Assembly: GCA_019239895.1 (NCBI GenBank)
Contig: JAFAZH010000042.1
Span: forward strand, 1-64,000
Length of the DNA: 64,000 nucleotides
Reading direction: 5' to 3'
Source: Abditibacteriaceae bacterium
GTDB taxonomy: Bacteria > Armatimonadota > Abditibacteriia > Abditibacteriales > Abditibacteriaceae
Positions 40,639 to 49,433 of this stretch are shown here, piece by piece. Position 1 is the first letter of the stretch; every line of letters begins with the position of its first letter. Made by a program: the position numbers and the translations under genes. The notes under the pieces were generated by a model that made no database searches, had not been told where the DNA came from, and saw only the letters and a list, made by a program, of their open reading frames with translations.

Positions 40639-41466
40639 ATGATCTCTGATTCGCATAGAAAATTTTATAATGAGAATGGCTACGTTGTAGTAGAAAAACT
40701 CTTATCCCCCGACGAAGCCGCTTTCTTTCGTGACCATTTTATGGAGTTGCGCGAGACGGGCAATTACCCCGGTGACATGGTGGCCGATACCAAACAAAGC
40801 CGCGACCCGCTCAAGCGTTATCCGCGCATGATTCAGATGCATAACTGGGATGATACCAGCTTGCGCTGGATGCTGGATGAGCGCATCAACCAATGCTTAA
40901 CGACACTCTTAGAGCGGGAGCCATTCGCAGTGCAGACGATGCTCTATTTTAAGCCACCCAAAGCGCGCGGTCAGGCGTTACATCAAGATAACTTCTATCT
41001 CAAGGCGCAACCCGGCACCTGCATGGCGGCATGGCTGGCCTTAGACCCTTGCGATGAGGCCAATGGCTGTATGCAAGTTGTGCCTGGTAGTCATCGCTGG
41101 CCGATTCTCTGCACTCAAAAAGCCGACACGAAAACCAGTTTTACCGATGTTACGGTGCCGATTCCTGAAGGGCAGAAAGTTGAACCTGTCTTCATGCAGC
41201 CGGGCGATACCCTCTTCTTTCACGGCTCCCTGGTGCATGGCAGCTTTCCTAACTCCACCACCAACCGCTTTCGGCGTGCCTTAATTGGGCATTATATCGA
41301 GGGAAACTCCCAAAAGTACAACGGCCAAGCCTGGCGCATGGATGGCACGCCCGTCCGCCTCGCGCCCAGTGATGGCGGCGGTCTGTGTGGTGTATGGGTG
41401 GATGAAGATGGCACACCGGTTATTGAAGTCGTGGGCAAGCAGTTGGCAAGTGCTCTCAGTGAGTAA
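40639..41466 (+). CDS. phytanoyl-CoA dioxygenase (PhyH) family protein, second paralogue
   Basis: A 275-aa Fe(II)/2-oxoglutarate oxygenase. It has GQALHQDNFYLKAQPGTCMA with the His-x-Asp pair, AAWLALDPCDEANGCMQVVP, and DTLFFHGSLVHGSFPNSTTN with the distal His followed by RFRRALIGHY. This is the more typical length, lacking the long insert and tail of the upstream copy. Bacterial PhyH enzymes hydroxylate small molecules such as ectoine or secondary metabolites, but the substrate here is not predictable. It is followed by an intrinsic terminator. Confidence 0.9.
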   Translation: MISDSHRKFYNENGYVVVEKLLSPDEAAFFRDHFMELRETGNYPGDMVADTKQSRDPLKRYPRMIQMHNWDDTSLRWMLDERINQCLTTLLEREPFAVQTMLYFKPPKARGQALHQDNFYLKAQPGTCMAAWLALDPCDEANGCMQVVPGSHRWPILCTQKADTKTSFTDVTVPIPEGQKVEPVFMQPGDTLFFHGSLVHGSFPNSTTNRFRRALIGHYIEGNSQKYNGQAWRMDGTPVRLAPSDGGGLCGVWVDEDGTPVIEVVGKQLASALSE

Positions 41467-41477
41467 GATAGAAAATA

Positions 41478-41523
41478 CACCAACAAGGGTGCCTAGATAA
41501 TCTGGGCACCCTTGTTGGTTTGC
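41478..41523 (+). terminator. intrinsic terminator between convergent PhyH and oxidoreductase genes
   Basis: Stem CCAACAAGGGTGCC (41480-41493) with GGCACCCTTGTTGG (41505-41518), 14 perfect pairs plus an A-T at the base, followed by TTTG. On the other strand a GTGTATTTTC run follows, so it can serve both genes. Confidence 0.85.
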
Positions 41524-41550
41524 GGCGCATGAGGGGTTTCTGACAGGATT

Positions 41551-42609
41551 TTATGCTAAACGGAACTCACCGCCGCGTTCGACCGATTGATAGAGACCAT
41601 CGAGAATTGCCATCACATCGCGTGACTCCTCGGCGGGCACGGGCGAGGGTGCGCTGTTGACAATGGCGTCGGCGAAGGCCACACACTCAGCCGCGTGCGG
41701 TTCTAAGCCCGATTTGACCGGGGAATATTGGGTGTTAAGAAAGCGTTTTGTCTCGTAGTTAGTGGTAAGCAGTTCCGGTTGAGGCCAATGCAGGCCACCT
41801 TTAGTGCCATACAGCCACATTTGCATGTCTTCGCCTGTCGTCTTGTGATGCAGCAACCAGGACACTTCCAAAATAAGAGACGCGCCGTTATCAAAGCGCA
41901 CGAAAGCGGCGGCAAACTCCTCTACATCCATGTCGCGCGGTACGGCCTCTCCACTCCAGGCGGCAAAGGCACCGGGTAACTTAGACAGCCGATCTTGGGT
42001 AACGCCGGAGACTGCCACCGGTTTGGGATGCCCCATCATCCAGAGCGTCAAATCGAGGATATGCACGCCAATATCAATGCAGGGGCCGCCACCCGAATTT
42101 TTCTTGTAAATAAAGCCAGGGCGCAAGATGAATCCGTTGCGCCGCAGCATCCAACTGCGGGCGTGGTAAATATCACCCAGAACGCCCGCTTCGATCTCTT
42201 TCTTGAGGGCTTGGGTCTCGTTCTCAAAGCGGAAGTGCTGTGCTGTCATCAGCATTTTACCTGACGCATCGCGCGCGGCAATCATAGCGTCTATGTCCGC
42301 TGGCGTGGGAGCCAACGGTTTTTCGCAGAGGACGTGTTTGCCCGCTTGGAGTGCGGCAATGGCGAGGGGCGCGTGATACATGTTCGGCGTGCAAATATCC
42401 ACTACATCAATGTCAGGGTTAGCGATGAGATCCGCCGGGTTGTCATACGTCAGGGTGACTTGTTGCTCACGTGCGATGCGCTCCAAAACGGGCGCTGCCG
42501 GATCAGACAGGGCGATGACTTCGGCGTGGGGCGAGGCTTGCCAGCCGGGGAAATGCGTGCCAGCAATACCGCCCACGCCAATAACGCCTACTTTTAAACT
42601 TTGGCTCAT
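41551..42609 (-). CDS. Gfo/Idh/MocA-family oxidoreductase
   Basis: An NAD(P)-dependent sugar or inositol dehydrogenase of 352 aa. The Rossmann start is VGVIGVGGIAGTHFPGWQAS. Then come VVDICTPNMYHAPLAIAALQ, the EKP signature KHVLCEKPLAPTPADIDAMI, and GGGPCIDIGVHILDLTLWMM with the Asp/His pair of the catalytic site. Family members oxidise sugars, inositols or glycosides; the substrate is unknown. It converges with the two PhyH genes. The 329-nt space 42610-42938 to the next gene holds divergent promoter sequence only. Confidence 0.9.
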   Translation of the reverse strand: MSQSLKVGVIGVGGIAGTHFPGWQASPHAEVIALSDPAAPVLERIAREQQVTLTYDNPADLIANPDIDVVDICTPNMYHAPLAIAALQAGKHVLCEKPLAPTPADIDAMIAARDASGKMLMTAQHFRFENETQALKKEIEAGVLGDIYHARSWMLRRNGFILRPGFIYKKNSGGGPCIDIGVHILDLTLWMMGHPKPVAVSGVTQDRLSKLPGAFAAWSGEAVPRDMDVEEFAAAFVRFDNGASLILEVSWLLHHKTTGEDMQMWLYGTKGGLHWPQPELLTTNYETKRFLNTQYSPVKSGLEPHAAECVAFADAIVNSAPSPVPAEESRDVMAILDGLYQSVERGGEFRLA

Positions 42610-42896
42610 ATTTAATGGTTCCTTACCAGTGACTATTTTGAAGAGGTTGAATTTGAAACTATGGTTGCTTGTCAGAGTATCAGCTTAATAGCTGATTGAA
42701 ATAAGCCTGATAATGCAATCTCTCCTGGGACGGCTGGGCTTATAGTGTAGTCGTTTAGCCTTCACTTTTCATCGCTGTGGCTTTATGTCACGACTGAATA
42801 ACCTTCGACTTGAGTTGCCTATTACTTAATCGGCTGTTTACTAGAATAAGAGCATCCCTGAAATTCTGAGGAAATTTTTTCTGCTGCTGTTCGGTT

Positions 42897-42902
42897 TATA
42901 AT
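42897..42902 (+). promoter_or_regulatory. -10 element before the sigma-propeller gene
   Basis: A perfect TATAAT lies 37 nt before ATG 42939. The -35 region (about 42874-42879) is only a T-run, so activation or another sigma factor may be needed. Confidence 0.4.
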
Positions 42903-42938
42903 TCGAGTGGACATTATAGAGACCGAAAGCAGCTCGAT

Positions 42939-45608
42939 ATGCAGGATACACAACTCTTAAAAGAATATCTGGAGCAAGGCTCGCAGACAGCATTTACCAG
43001 TTTGGTGGAGCGTTATGTGAATCTCGTCTACACCGTCTGCCTGCGCGAGGTCGGCGACCCTCAACTTGCCGAGGATGTCACGCAGGTGGTTTTTATCATC
43101 CTGGCTAACAAAGCGCATACCATTCGGGAAGGTACCGTCCTTTCAGGATGGTTGTTTAACACCGCCCGCTTCGCCTCCAAAAATGCGCTAAAGCAGGAGT
43201 CCAGACGGCATTATCGAGAGCGTAAGGCGGCAGAAGAAATGATACGGCAATTGCAAACCAAGGAAGCCAGTTGGGAGCAGCTTGAACCCATCCTCCAGGA
43301 TGCTATGGCCAGCCTGAGCCAGGAAGATCGCAATGCAGTCCTCTTGCGCTTCTTCGAGGGCAAAAGCCTGCGCGACACTGGAGATGCGCTGGGCGTCACC
43401 GAAGATGCCGCCCGGATGCGTGTCTCACGCGCCCTGAACAAGCTGCGCGGCTACTTCTCGCGTCATGGTTTTGTAGTCTCGATTGCTCTCATTGCGGCTT
43501 TGCTGACGGACAATGCTGTGCAAGCTGCCCCGGTCACTTGTGTCAGCGCCACATTACACGCTGCATCCTGCGCCGCCGCTACTGCTACCGCCGGAGCCGG
43601 GCACATTACGGTGGACGTAGTAGGCGTCAATGTTCATGCTTTGTGGGAAGGCGTTGTCAAAACGGTCTGGCTCACCAAGATAAAAGCGACGGCAAGTGCT
43701 CTGCTTACCCTGATCTTAGTAGGCAAGGGGGCCGTTGCCTTAGCTCGTTTAACGGCAACACCTCAGTTACCAGCTATTGTTTCAACTGCGGGGTTAACTG
43801 TAGCGCCCTCAAACATAAATAAGACTCGCCGTAACGTTGGTGCCGGTAATATCTTAGATACTCAACGACGGTTGACTTCGAGCCGCCCACAGCCCACCAT
43901 TGTGCCCAAAGCAGTAAGTCATGGTTTTCAGGCGAACTTATCGCCAGCCATTGAGAGTCCACCAACACCCCCGGCAACGGAGCCTGGTCATCTGCGCTTT
44001 CTGCCTACACCTCAGCCATCAGACTCTCCTGTAAAAGTGTTGCCTGCCTACAAGACACCGCAGCACAAAGCATCCCCACCGGTAGTTCCAGCCGGAATGT
44101 TGCCTAAAACGGTTGCGCTCACTACAGTTCAAAATTGGGCACAGAGCCTCTCGGCTGCTAAGGCCGTGTCCCAGAAGGCCAGCTTAGCTGTTACGCTGCC
44201 TGTAGTGAAGCCTGCACGCCCCCCCCATATTGCTAAAGGCTGGCCGGTGGTTTTACCCGGATCGGTGACAGGCACTCCGGTGGTAGCGAATTTAGGGGGC
44301 GATGGGCAACTGGAAGTTGTAGCGCCCTGTATGCATCGTGAGGATCAGCCAGGGAATGATTTTATCATGGCACATCCGCAGCCTGATCTGGCGGCGCAGG
44401 TCTTTGCCCTGCACGCTGACGGCACGCCCCTGGAAGGTTGGCCCATTGTGCTGATGGATGCCGGACAGCGCAAGCGTGAACGCGAGCTGCGCCCTCTGTA
44501 TGCTGATATGTGGGCAAGCAGCCCCTCGGTGGTGGATATTGGCAACAAAGGCCACGATGAGATTGTGATGTTGTTGCCCTCACTGCAACCACCCTGGGTT
44601 ATCTGGGGCGATGGCAATATATTTACTCCGAAGTTTCAGGGCAATACCGCCGCGTGGAGCAGTGTACCTATCGTGGATTTGAATAGGGATGGCGTCATGG
44701 ATATGGTGTGTGGCGGCGTGCTCTCCACGATCATGGGTAAGCCAGTACCGGACTGGCCGGAGGAAAAAAGAATCAAAGGCGGCTATGCGCCTTGTATTGG
44801 CGATGCCAATGGTGATGGCGAGCCGGAGATTTATCATCCTTTCTATGCCGAACAGAGTATGCTCGGCGGCTATGATCGTTTTGGCAATCGGCTACCCGGT
44901 TGGCCTCAAAAGATCGGTTCTCTCATCATGTATCCGGTTATGGGCGATGTCACAGGCGATGACAAAATGGAAGTCTGTGGCACGGATTCAAGGGGTAACG
45001 TTCATCTTTGGACGTGGGACGGGAAGCCTTTGCCCGCCACGCACCCGGAAGGTGAATTTACCAGCGTCTTCAAAACGGGTATTCACGCTCTCAATTCATG
45101 TCCAACCCTGGCCGACCTGGATGGCGATGGTAAAGCGGAAATTATTCTGTTTAATCCGGCGACAAATAAGCTGATGGGCTGGCACGGTGATGGTACCAGT
45201 GTCGTGCCTGCCAATCCAGATGGCACTATTATTGATCTTCCCGGTCTTAACTGTTATGGTGGTGTAGCGGTTGCTGACCTGGGGAACGATGGCATTATGG
45301 ACTTATTTGTCGGTACTTGTTGGGTGCAACTCACGCCGGACGGCAAGGCCACCGTCACCGATATGTTACCGAACCGTCCTCCGACCACCACCCAGCCCAC
45401 TATTACAGATATTGACCGTGATGGCAAAGCTGACATTCTCTTTGGTCTTACGGATGGACGCCTCTACGTCTATAATACCGAGAAAGCCTATAAACCGGAG
45501 TGGGTGCAATGGGCCACCCATTGCGGCAACTTTCAGCACACAAGTGCCTGGTACCCTCCAACGCGCCATCCTCCAACAAGCGCTCGCCTCGCACAGCCGC
45601 CCCCATAA
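42939..45608 (+). CDS. ECF sigma factor fused to a membrane segment and an FG-GAP/VCBS beta-propeller
   Basis: An 889-aa fusion. Residues about 8-175 form a complete ECF sigma factor: region 2 with AEDVTQVVFIILANKAHTI and LSGWLFNTARFASKNALKQE, region 4 with EDRNAVLLRFFEGKSLRDTG and TEDAARMRVSRALNKLRGYF. A hydrophobic segment (FVVSIALIAALLTDNAVQA, about 180-198) and a second (about 250-268) follow. A long Pro/Thr/Ala linker then leads to eight FG-GAP-like repeats (about 448-825). Examples are VDLNRDGVMDMV, ADLDGDGKAEII and TDIDRDGKADIL, with Asp-rich loops expected to bind calcium. No frameshift separates the parts. An extracellular propeller tethered to a sigma factor suggests membrane-held signalling, which is inference. 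Confidence 0.88.
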   Translation: MQDTQLLKEYLEQGSQTAFTSLVERYVNLVYTVCLREVGDPQLAEDVTQVVFIILANKAHTIREGTVLSGWLFNTARFASKNALKQESRRHYRERKAAEEMIRQLQTKEASWEQLEPILQDAMASLSQEDRNAVLLRFFEGKSLRDTGDALGVTEDAARMRVSRALNKLRGYFSRHGFVVSIALIAALLTDNAVQAAPVTCVSATLHAASCAAATATAGAGHITVDVVGVNVHALWEGVVKTVWLTKIKATASALLTLILVGKGAVALARLTATPQLPAIVSTAGLTVAPSNINKTRRNVGAGNILDTQRRLTSSRPQPTIVPKAVSHGFQANLSPAIESPPTPPATEPGHLRFLPTPQPSDSPVKVLPAYKTPQHKASPPVVPAGMLPKTVALTTVQNWAQSLSAAKAVSQKASLAVTLPVVKPARPPHIAKGWPVVLPGSVTGTPVVANLGGDGQLEVVAPCMHREDQPGNDFIMAHPQPDLAAQVFALHADGTPLEGWPIVLMDAGQRKRERELRPLYADMWASSPSVVDIGNKGHDEIVMLLPSLQPPWVIWGDGNIFTPKFQGNTAAWSSVPIVDLNRDGVMDMVCGGVLSTIMGKPVPDWPEEKRIKGGYAPCIGDANGDGEPEIYHPFYAEQSMLGGYDRFGNRLPGWPQKIGSLIMYPVMGDVTGDDKMEVCGTDSRGNVHLWTWDGKPLPATHPEGEFTSVFKTGIHALNSCPTLADLDGDGKAEIILFNPATNKLMGWHGDGTSVVPANPDGTIIDLPGLNCYGGVAVADLGNDGIMDLFVGTCWVQLTPDGKATVTDMLPNRPPTTTQPTITDIDRDGKADILFGLTDGRLYVYNTEKAYKPEWVQWATHCGNFQHTSAWYPPTRHPPTSARLAQPPP

Positions 45609-45755
45609 ACTTTATTGAGGCTATTAGGTAATCTCACTCACAGCAGCCTCATTTGACTCAATCCTTAAAACCCTTTAAATCCCACCTTCGTATTTTGGAA
45701 GAACTTCGCTTCTCCCCGAAACAGCCTGTTACTGCCCCAAAGGTGAATTTTCATC

Positions 45756-46214
45756 ATGAAACCTCAATTCTTCTCCAAGCACAACTGCACTAAAAATAAA
45801 AGGGCTGCTATCTTCTCCTCTGATTCAACCCCTGGATGGGGAGCACTAACGCTCATGAGTTTGGGGATTCTTATCCTGGGTATCTGGTCGGCAATGTGTG
45901 TTTGTAGTGGTGGCGTCACTTCCACCCCGTCTCATTTAAGAGCCACGCCAACAGCTCCTGAATCAGAGGGTGTAGCAGCCTATGCCTCAACTCATATACC
46001 ACCTAATACTCGCGTTGTTCTGTTCAAGGGTCTCTGCCACTGCCATTGGCGTGCAGACTGCCCAGTTCTTCGCCAAACGTTGATGTTGAAGAAATTCGTC
46101 CCTTTTACTTCAACTTATGGCGAGGTGCAACGGCATCCCCAGTTCCCCTGGGGCAAGGTTTTCTTCTGTGGTGCGTGTGAGAATCTCTGTGTAGATGAGG
46201 CCACGGGACATTAG
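45756..46214 (+). CDS. small membrane-anchored Cys-rich protein of unknown function
   Basis: A 152-aa protein with one hydrophobic segment (residues about 29-52, LTLMSLGILILGIWSAMCVC). The C-terminal part has several Cys and His: LCHCHWRADCPV and VFFCGACENLCVDE. The spacing (CxC, CxxC, C) suggests metal binding or disulfides. I recognise no family. It lies 147 nt after the sigma-propeller gene in the same direction and may work with it. Confidence 0.6.
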   Translation: MKPQFFSKHNCTKNKRAAIFSSDSTPGWGALTLMSLGILILGIWSAMCVCSGGVTSTPSHLRATPTAPESEGVAAYASTHIPPNTRVVLFKGLCHCHWRADCPVLRQTLMLKKFVPFTSTYGEVQRHPQFPWGKVFFCGACENLCVDEATGH

Positions 46215-46260
46215 GAAACCAGGCAATGGTTAGTGATAAAACGGGTGGAGAGAAAGACAA

Positions 46261-46295
46261 ACGGGGAGCATCATGCTCACTATGATGCTCCCCGT
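46261..46295. terminator. hairpin between convergent genes
   Basis: Perfect 14-bp stem ACGGGGAGCATCAT (46261-46274) with ATGATGCTCCCCGT (46282-46295) and a 7-nt loop. On the minus strand it is followed by TTGTCTTTCT, so it can end the 46336-47814 transcript. The plus side lacks a T-run. Confidence 0.75.
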
Positions 46296-46335
46296 TGCAG
46301 TGTAAAATGACCTTAAATTAGTGTCTAATTGATGC

Positions 46336-47814
46336 TTAGGTATTCTTCCCTTGCTGCTCGTACAATCGCTTCAAGTCCACGAGAATCTGTTGCAGATGGC
46401 CAATGACAGAATCTAATGCGGCAGATTCGGCGGCGGGTTCGTAAATTTCGATTTCGCCCAGAGACACGGAACGGTCGGAATTGACATCCTGGTCAATACC
46501 GGGCAGCTTTACATCGCCGGGGCCATTGGCCATGAAGACAAAGCGCACATATTTGGCTTCGATAGAAGGAATCTTAAATTCCTGATTGACTGGTTCAAGA
46601 CGCAGGTTCAAGGTGGCCACAGTTTGCCAGGGGCCAGTCTTGGAGGATTCCGTTGTCACCTGGACATCAATGCGCCGCGCCCAGCGCAGGCTTGATTGGT
46701 TGGAGGATGGGTTCACCACAATGCGGTTAATCACATGCGTGCGGTCGCCGCGAAAGCCAATCGTCACATACTGCTTACCGGGAGCAAAGCCCTGGCTGGC
46801 CCAGCCAAAACTGCCCGCATTATCTTTCTCGCGGAAGACATCGCCATCAATGAGATTATCGGGGCTGTAAACCGGGTCAGCGCCTTTGGCGGGGTCACTG
46901 ACAAAGGTGCTGGAAAAATCCACCACACGGCCACCATTCTGGGCGGCGGCAATATTGCGCGGTGAGGCCGCAGACGCAGTGGCAGGGTTGCCACCATTTT
47001 GTTGAATCAATTGCAGGGTAGCTTCTGAAAGCTGAGGCTTGCCTGGCTTGTGGTTAGATGAGGTCAGCGCGGCATTGGTCACACCGTTATCGGATGCAGC
47101 ATCCGCCACTGTGGTGCCGCCGGTATCGGCCTGGGCCTGGCGATATTGCTTTAATTCATTCACCGCGCCTTCCATGCGGCTAATCAGCCCGCCGAGACCG
47201 TCCGTAGGGTTGACTGCTTCATAGATTTCGACTTCGCCTAAAGCCACCGCACGGTCAGAACCGTAGTTGGTGCGAAAGAGGAGGCGCACAAAACGCGCCG
47301 GAGCCGGGAGAATCGTGAACTCCTGTGGCTCGCCTTTCTTCAGCACCGTTAACTGTGCCACGACCTGGTAGGGGCCTTCGGCGCTTTCGGTGGAAGCCTC
47401 GACTTCGACATCCTTAACCCACCTTTCCGGGGCCACCGAGGCAGCAGGGTTAATCACAATTTTGCCGATAGTGTGCAGCGAATTGTCTTTAAAGCCAATG
47501 GTGACATATTCCATGTTGACAGGATCGTATTTGTCACTGGCCCAGCCGAAACTGCCCGTCTTTTTGTCGGCGTTATAGACTTTGCCGTCAATCAGATTGG
47601 TAGCCGCAAACTTCGCATCATTATCAATGGTGGACGACACATTGATAATGCGCCCCCCGTTCGCGGCGGCGGCGATATTGGTTAGCCCGGTGGCCCAGGT
47701 CCTCGACTGTGCCTGCACTGGCCTGGATAACGCGATATTAGCACTGAGCGCAGCGACCAGAGCCACTGTCCCCAGGCGAACTTTGGACTTAGCCAAACTT
47801 TGCAAAAACTTCAT
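46336..47814 (-). CDS. secreted protein with two F5/8-type C (discoidin-like) domains
   Basis: A 492-aa exported protein. The signal peptide ends near VQAQ (about residue 36). Two homologous galactose-binding-like domains follow. The first (about 45-200) has GGRIINVSSTIDNDAKFAAT, FGWASDKYDP and ARFVRLLFRTNYGSDRAVAL ending in GEVEIYE. The second (about 285-460) has GGRVVDFSSTFVSDPAKG, FGWASQGFAPGKQYVTIGF and KYVRFVF ending in GEIEIYE. A polar linker separates them, and a coiled coil (LQQILVDLKRLYEQQ) ends the protein. A similar coiled coil follows domain 1, so each unit is domain plus helix. Surface-glycan binding is likely. Confidence 0.8.
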   Translation of the reverse strand: MKFLQSLAKSKVRLGTVALVAALSANIALSRPVQAQSRTWATGLTNIAAAANGGRIINVSSTIDNDAKFAATNLIDGKVYNADKKTGSFGWASDKYDPVNMEYVTIGFKDNSLHTIGKIVINPAASVAPERWVKDVEVEASTESAEGPYQVVAQLTVLKKGEPQEFTILPAPARFVRLLFRTNYGSDRAVALGEVEIYEAVNPTDGLGGLISRMEGAVNELKQYRQAQADTGGTTVADAASDNGVTNAALTSSNHKPGKPQLSEATLQLIQQNGGNPATASAASPRNIAAAQNGGRVVDFSSTFVSDPAKGADPVYSPDNLIDGDVFREKDNAGSFGWASQGFAPGKQYVTIGFRGDRTHVINRIVVNPSSNQSSLRWARRIDVQVTTESSKTGPWQTVATLNLRLEPVNQEFKIPSIEAKYVRFVFMANGPGDVKLPGIDQDVNSDRSVSLGEIEIYEPAAESAALDSVIGHLQQILVDLKRLYEQQGKNT

Positions 47815-47936
47815 CTTTATGGAATCTCCTTAGACGGCGCTATCAACCGCTAGGGCCATGACCGTTAAAACTGGCACAACCCAGACTGCCGATAATTCTT
47901 GACAGGTTACTATTGCTATCTAAATCTTACTACTAA

Positions 47937-49391
47937 CTAAGACAATTCTCCATCTGCCGCGCGTTGTGCGCTGGCCAGAGCCGCCTCATAAACCTCGCGC
48001 AGTGGCACTTTATGCTGCGCCGCCAGATGCTCCACATCGGCATACTCTGGGGTTGCTCGCCACAAATGACGCTCCGGCCAACTGGCAATCTTTACATGGA
48101 CGGTGCCAAACTTAGTTTCAACTTCTTTGATTTTACGTGGCAGTGCCGCCCGGCTAACTTCTTGCACCCGCACGCCTAACGTCGTTGTTTCCCGCAGCAT
48201 CGTGGCAATTACGGCAGGCTGCGCTTCCAGCGGGCAGAGGGCACCCAGCAGCGAAGCGGGCCGGTTCTTCTTCATTTGGAGTGGCTGAATCCAGACATCT
48301 ACCGCGCCTGCCTCAAACAATCGCTCAAGGACGTACTGAAAGAACTCCGGGTTCATATTATCTATATTACTTTCGATAACCGCCAGACTCTGCCATTCTA
48401 AACCCGCTAAAGCAGCATCCGCAGTGATGGCTGGTTGAGTCGGGGCCGAAGTGACAGCAGCGGCCTGCTGTTGCGTTACAGTAGCGGTTTGCCCAATGAC
48501 CACCCTCAACAGGTTCGGACGATCAGCAAATCGCTTCTTGCCAGAACCCAGGCCGATGCGTTGGGGCGTCATGGCTGGTGGAGACCCAAAGCTTTGGCTC
48601 AACGCCGCCACAATGCCAGCGCCAGTGGGAGTGACCATTTCCCCCCGTATTTCCGTGGGGACGAGAGGCACCCCTTTCATTAGCTCTAAAGTCGCGGGGG
48701 CGGGCACGGGCATTAAGCCATGTGCGCAATTGACGAAGCTAGTAGAGTGGGGGAGAGCCGAGCAATGCACTTTATCCACCCCCAGATATTCCAAGCACCA
48801 GGCGACGCCGCAGATGTCGAGCAGGGAGTCAATGCCGCCGATTTCGTGGAAATGAATCTCTTCAGGCGTGGTGTGATGAATATGCGCCTCAGCCTCAGCG
48901 ATACGCTGGAAAATGGCGAGGCTGTCCCGCCGCACGCGGTCGCTTAGCTGACTGCTTTCAATAATGGCTCGAATCTCAGAAAAGGAGCGGCCATGCACGT
49001 GCGGCACTGTGGTTATGGCGTCCGGTGCATGGGTGTAGTGTTCATGCTCATGGTTATGATGGTCATGACTGTGATGGTTATCTTGGCCATGCTCGTGATC
49101 GTGGTGCGGTTCATGATGGTGCGAATGCCCCTTGTGTTCTCCCTGTGATACGGCTTCGTGGGAAGCTTGCTGCAATTCCTGGGCATCAGTTAAACCATTC
49201 AGTGAAATGGAAACATCCATGCCATGAATACCATTTTGCAGAATGGGCTGGGCTTCAATCTGCCAACCGCTTACGGGAAGTGATGCCAGCCCTTCACGCA
49301 GGGCTGCCAATGGCACGCCACAATCAAGCAAGGCCCCCAGTGCCATATCACCGGAAATTCCGGAAAAGCAGTCAAAATAAGCGATAGTCAT
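47937..49391 (-). CDS. larC: nickel-pincer cofactor insertion protein LarC
   Basis: Nickel insertase that completes the nickel-pincer nucleotide cofactor of lactate racemase-type enzymes. The 484-aa protein begins AYFDCFSGISGDMALGALLD. It contains a very His-rich insertion (residues about 85-135, HHHEPHHDHEHGQ and HSHDHHNHEHEHY), and then IHFHEIGGIDSLLDICGVAW, PVPAPATLELMKGVPLV and VTPTGAGIVAALSQSFG. The C-terminal half (LEWQSLAVIESNIDNMNPEF) is the LarC2 domain. LarC1 and LarC2 are joined here in one frame, whereas some species need a programmed frameshift. It follows larB by 42 nt. Confidence 0.92.
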   Translation of the reverse strand: MTIAYFDCFSGISGDMALGALLDCGVPLAALREGLASLPVSGWQIEAQPILQNGIHGMDVSISLNGLTDAQELQQASHEAVSQGEHKGHSHHHEPHHDHEHGQDNHHSHDHHNHEHEHYTHAPDAITTVPHVHGRSFSEIRAIIESSQLSDRVRRDSLAIFQRIAEAEAHIHHTTPEEIHFHEIGGIDSLLDICGVAWCLEYLGVDKVHCSALPHSTSFVNCAHGLMPVPAPATLELMKGVPLVPTEIRGEMVTPTGAGIVAALSQSFGSPPAMTPQRIGLGSGKKRFADRPNLLRVVIGQTATVTQQQAAAVTSAPTQPAITADAALAGLEWQSLAVIESNIDNMNPEFFQYVLERLFEAGAVDVWIQPLQMKKNRPASLLGALCPLEAQPAVIATMLRETTTLGVRVQEVSRAALPRKIKEVETKFGTVHVKIASWPERHLWRATPEYADVEHLAAQHKVPLREVYEAALASAQRAADGELS

Positions 49392-49433
49392 AGGAATGCG
49401 TGCAAGCCGCGTGAAGCCATTTGGAGCTACGGA

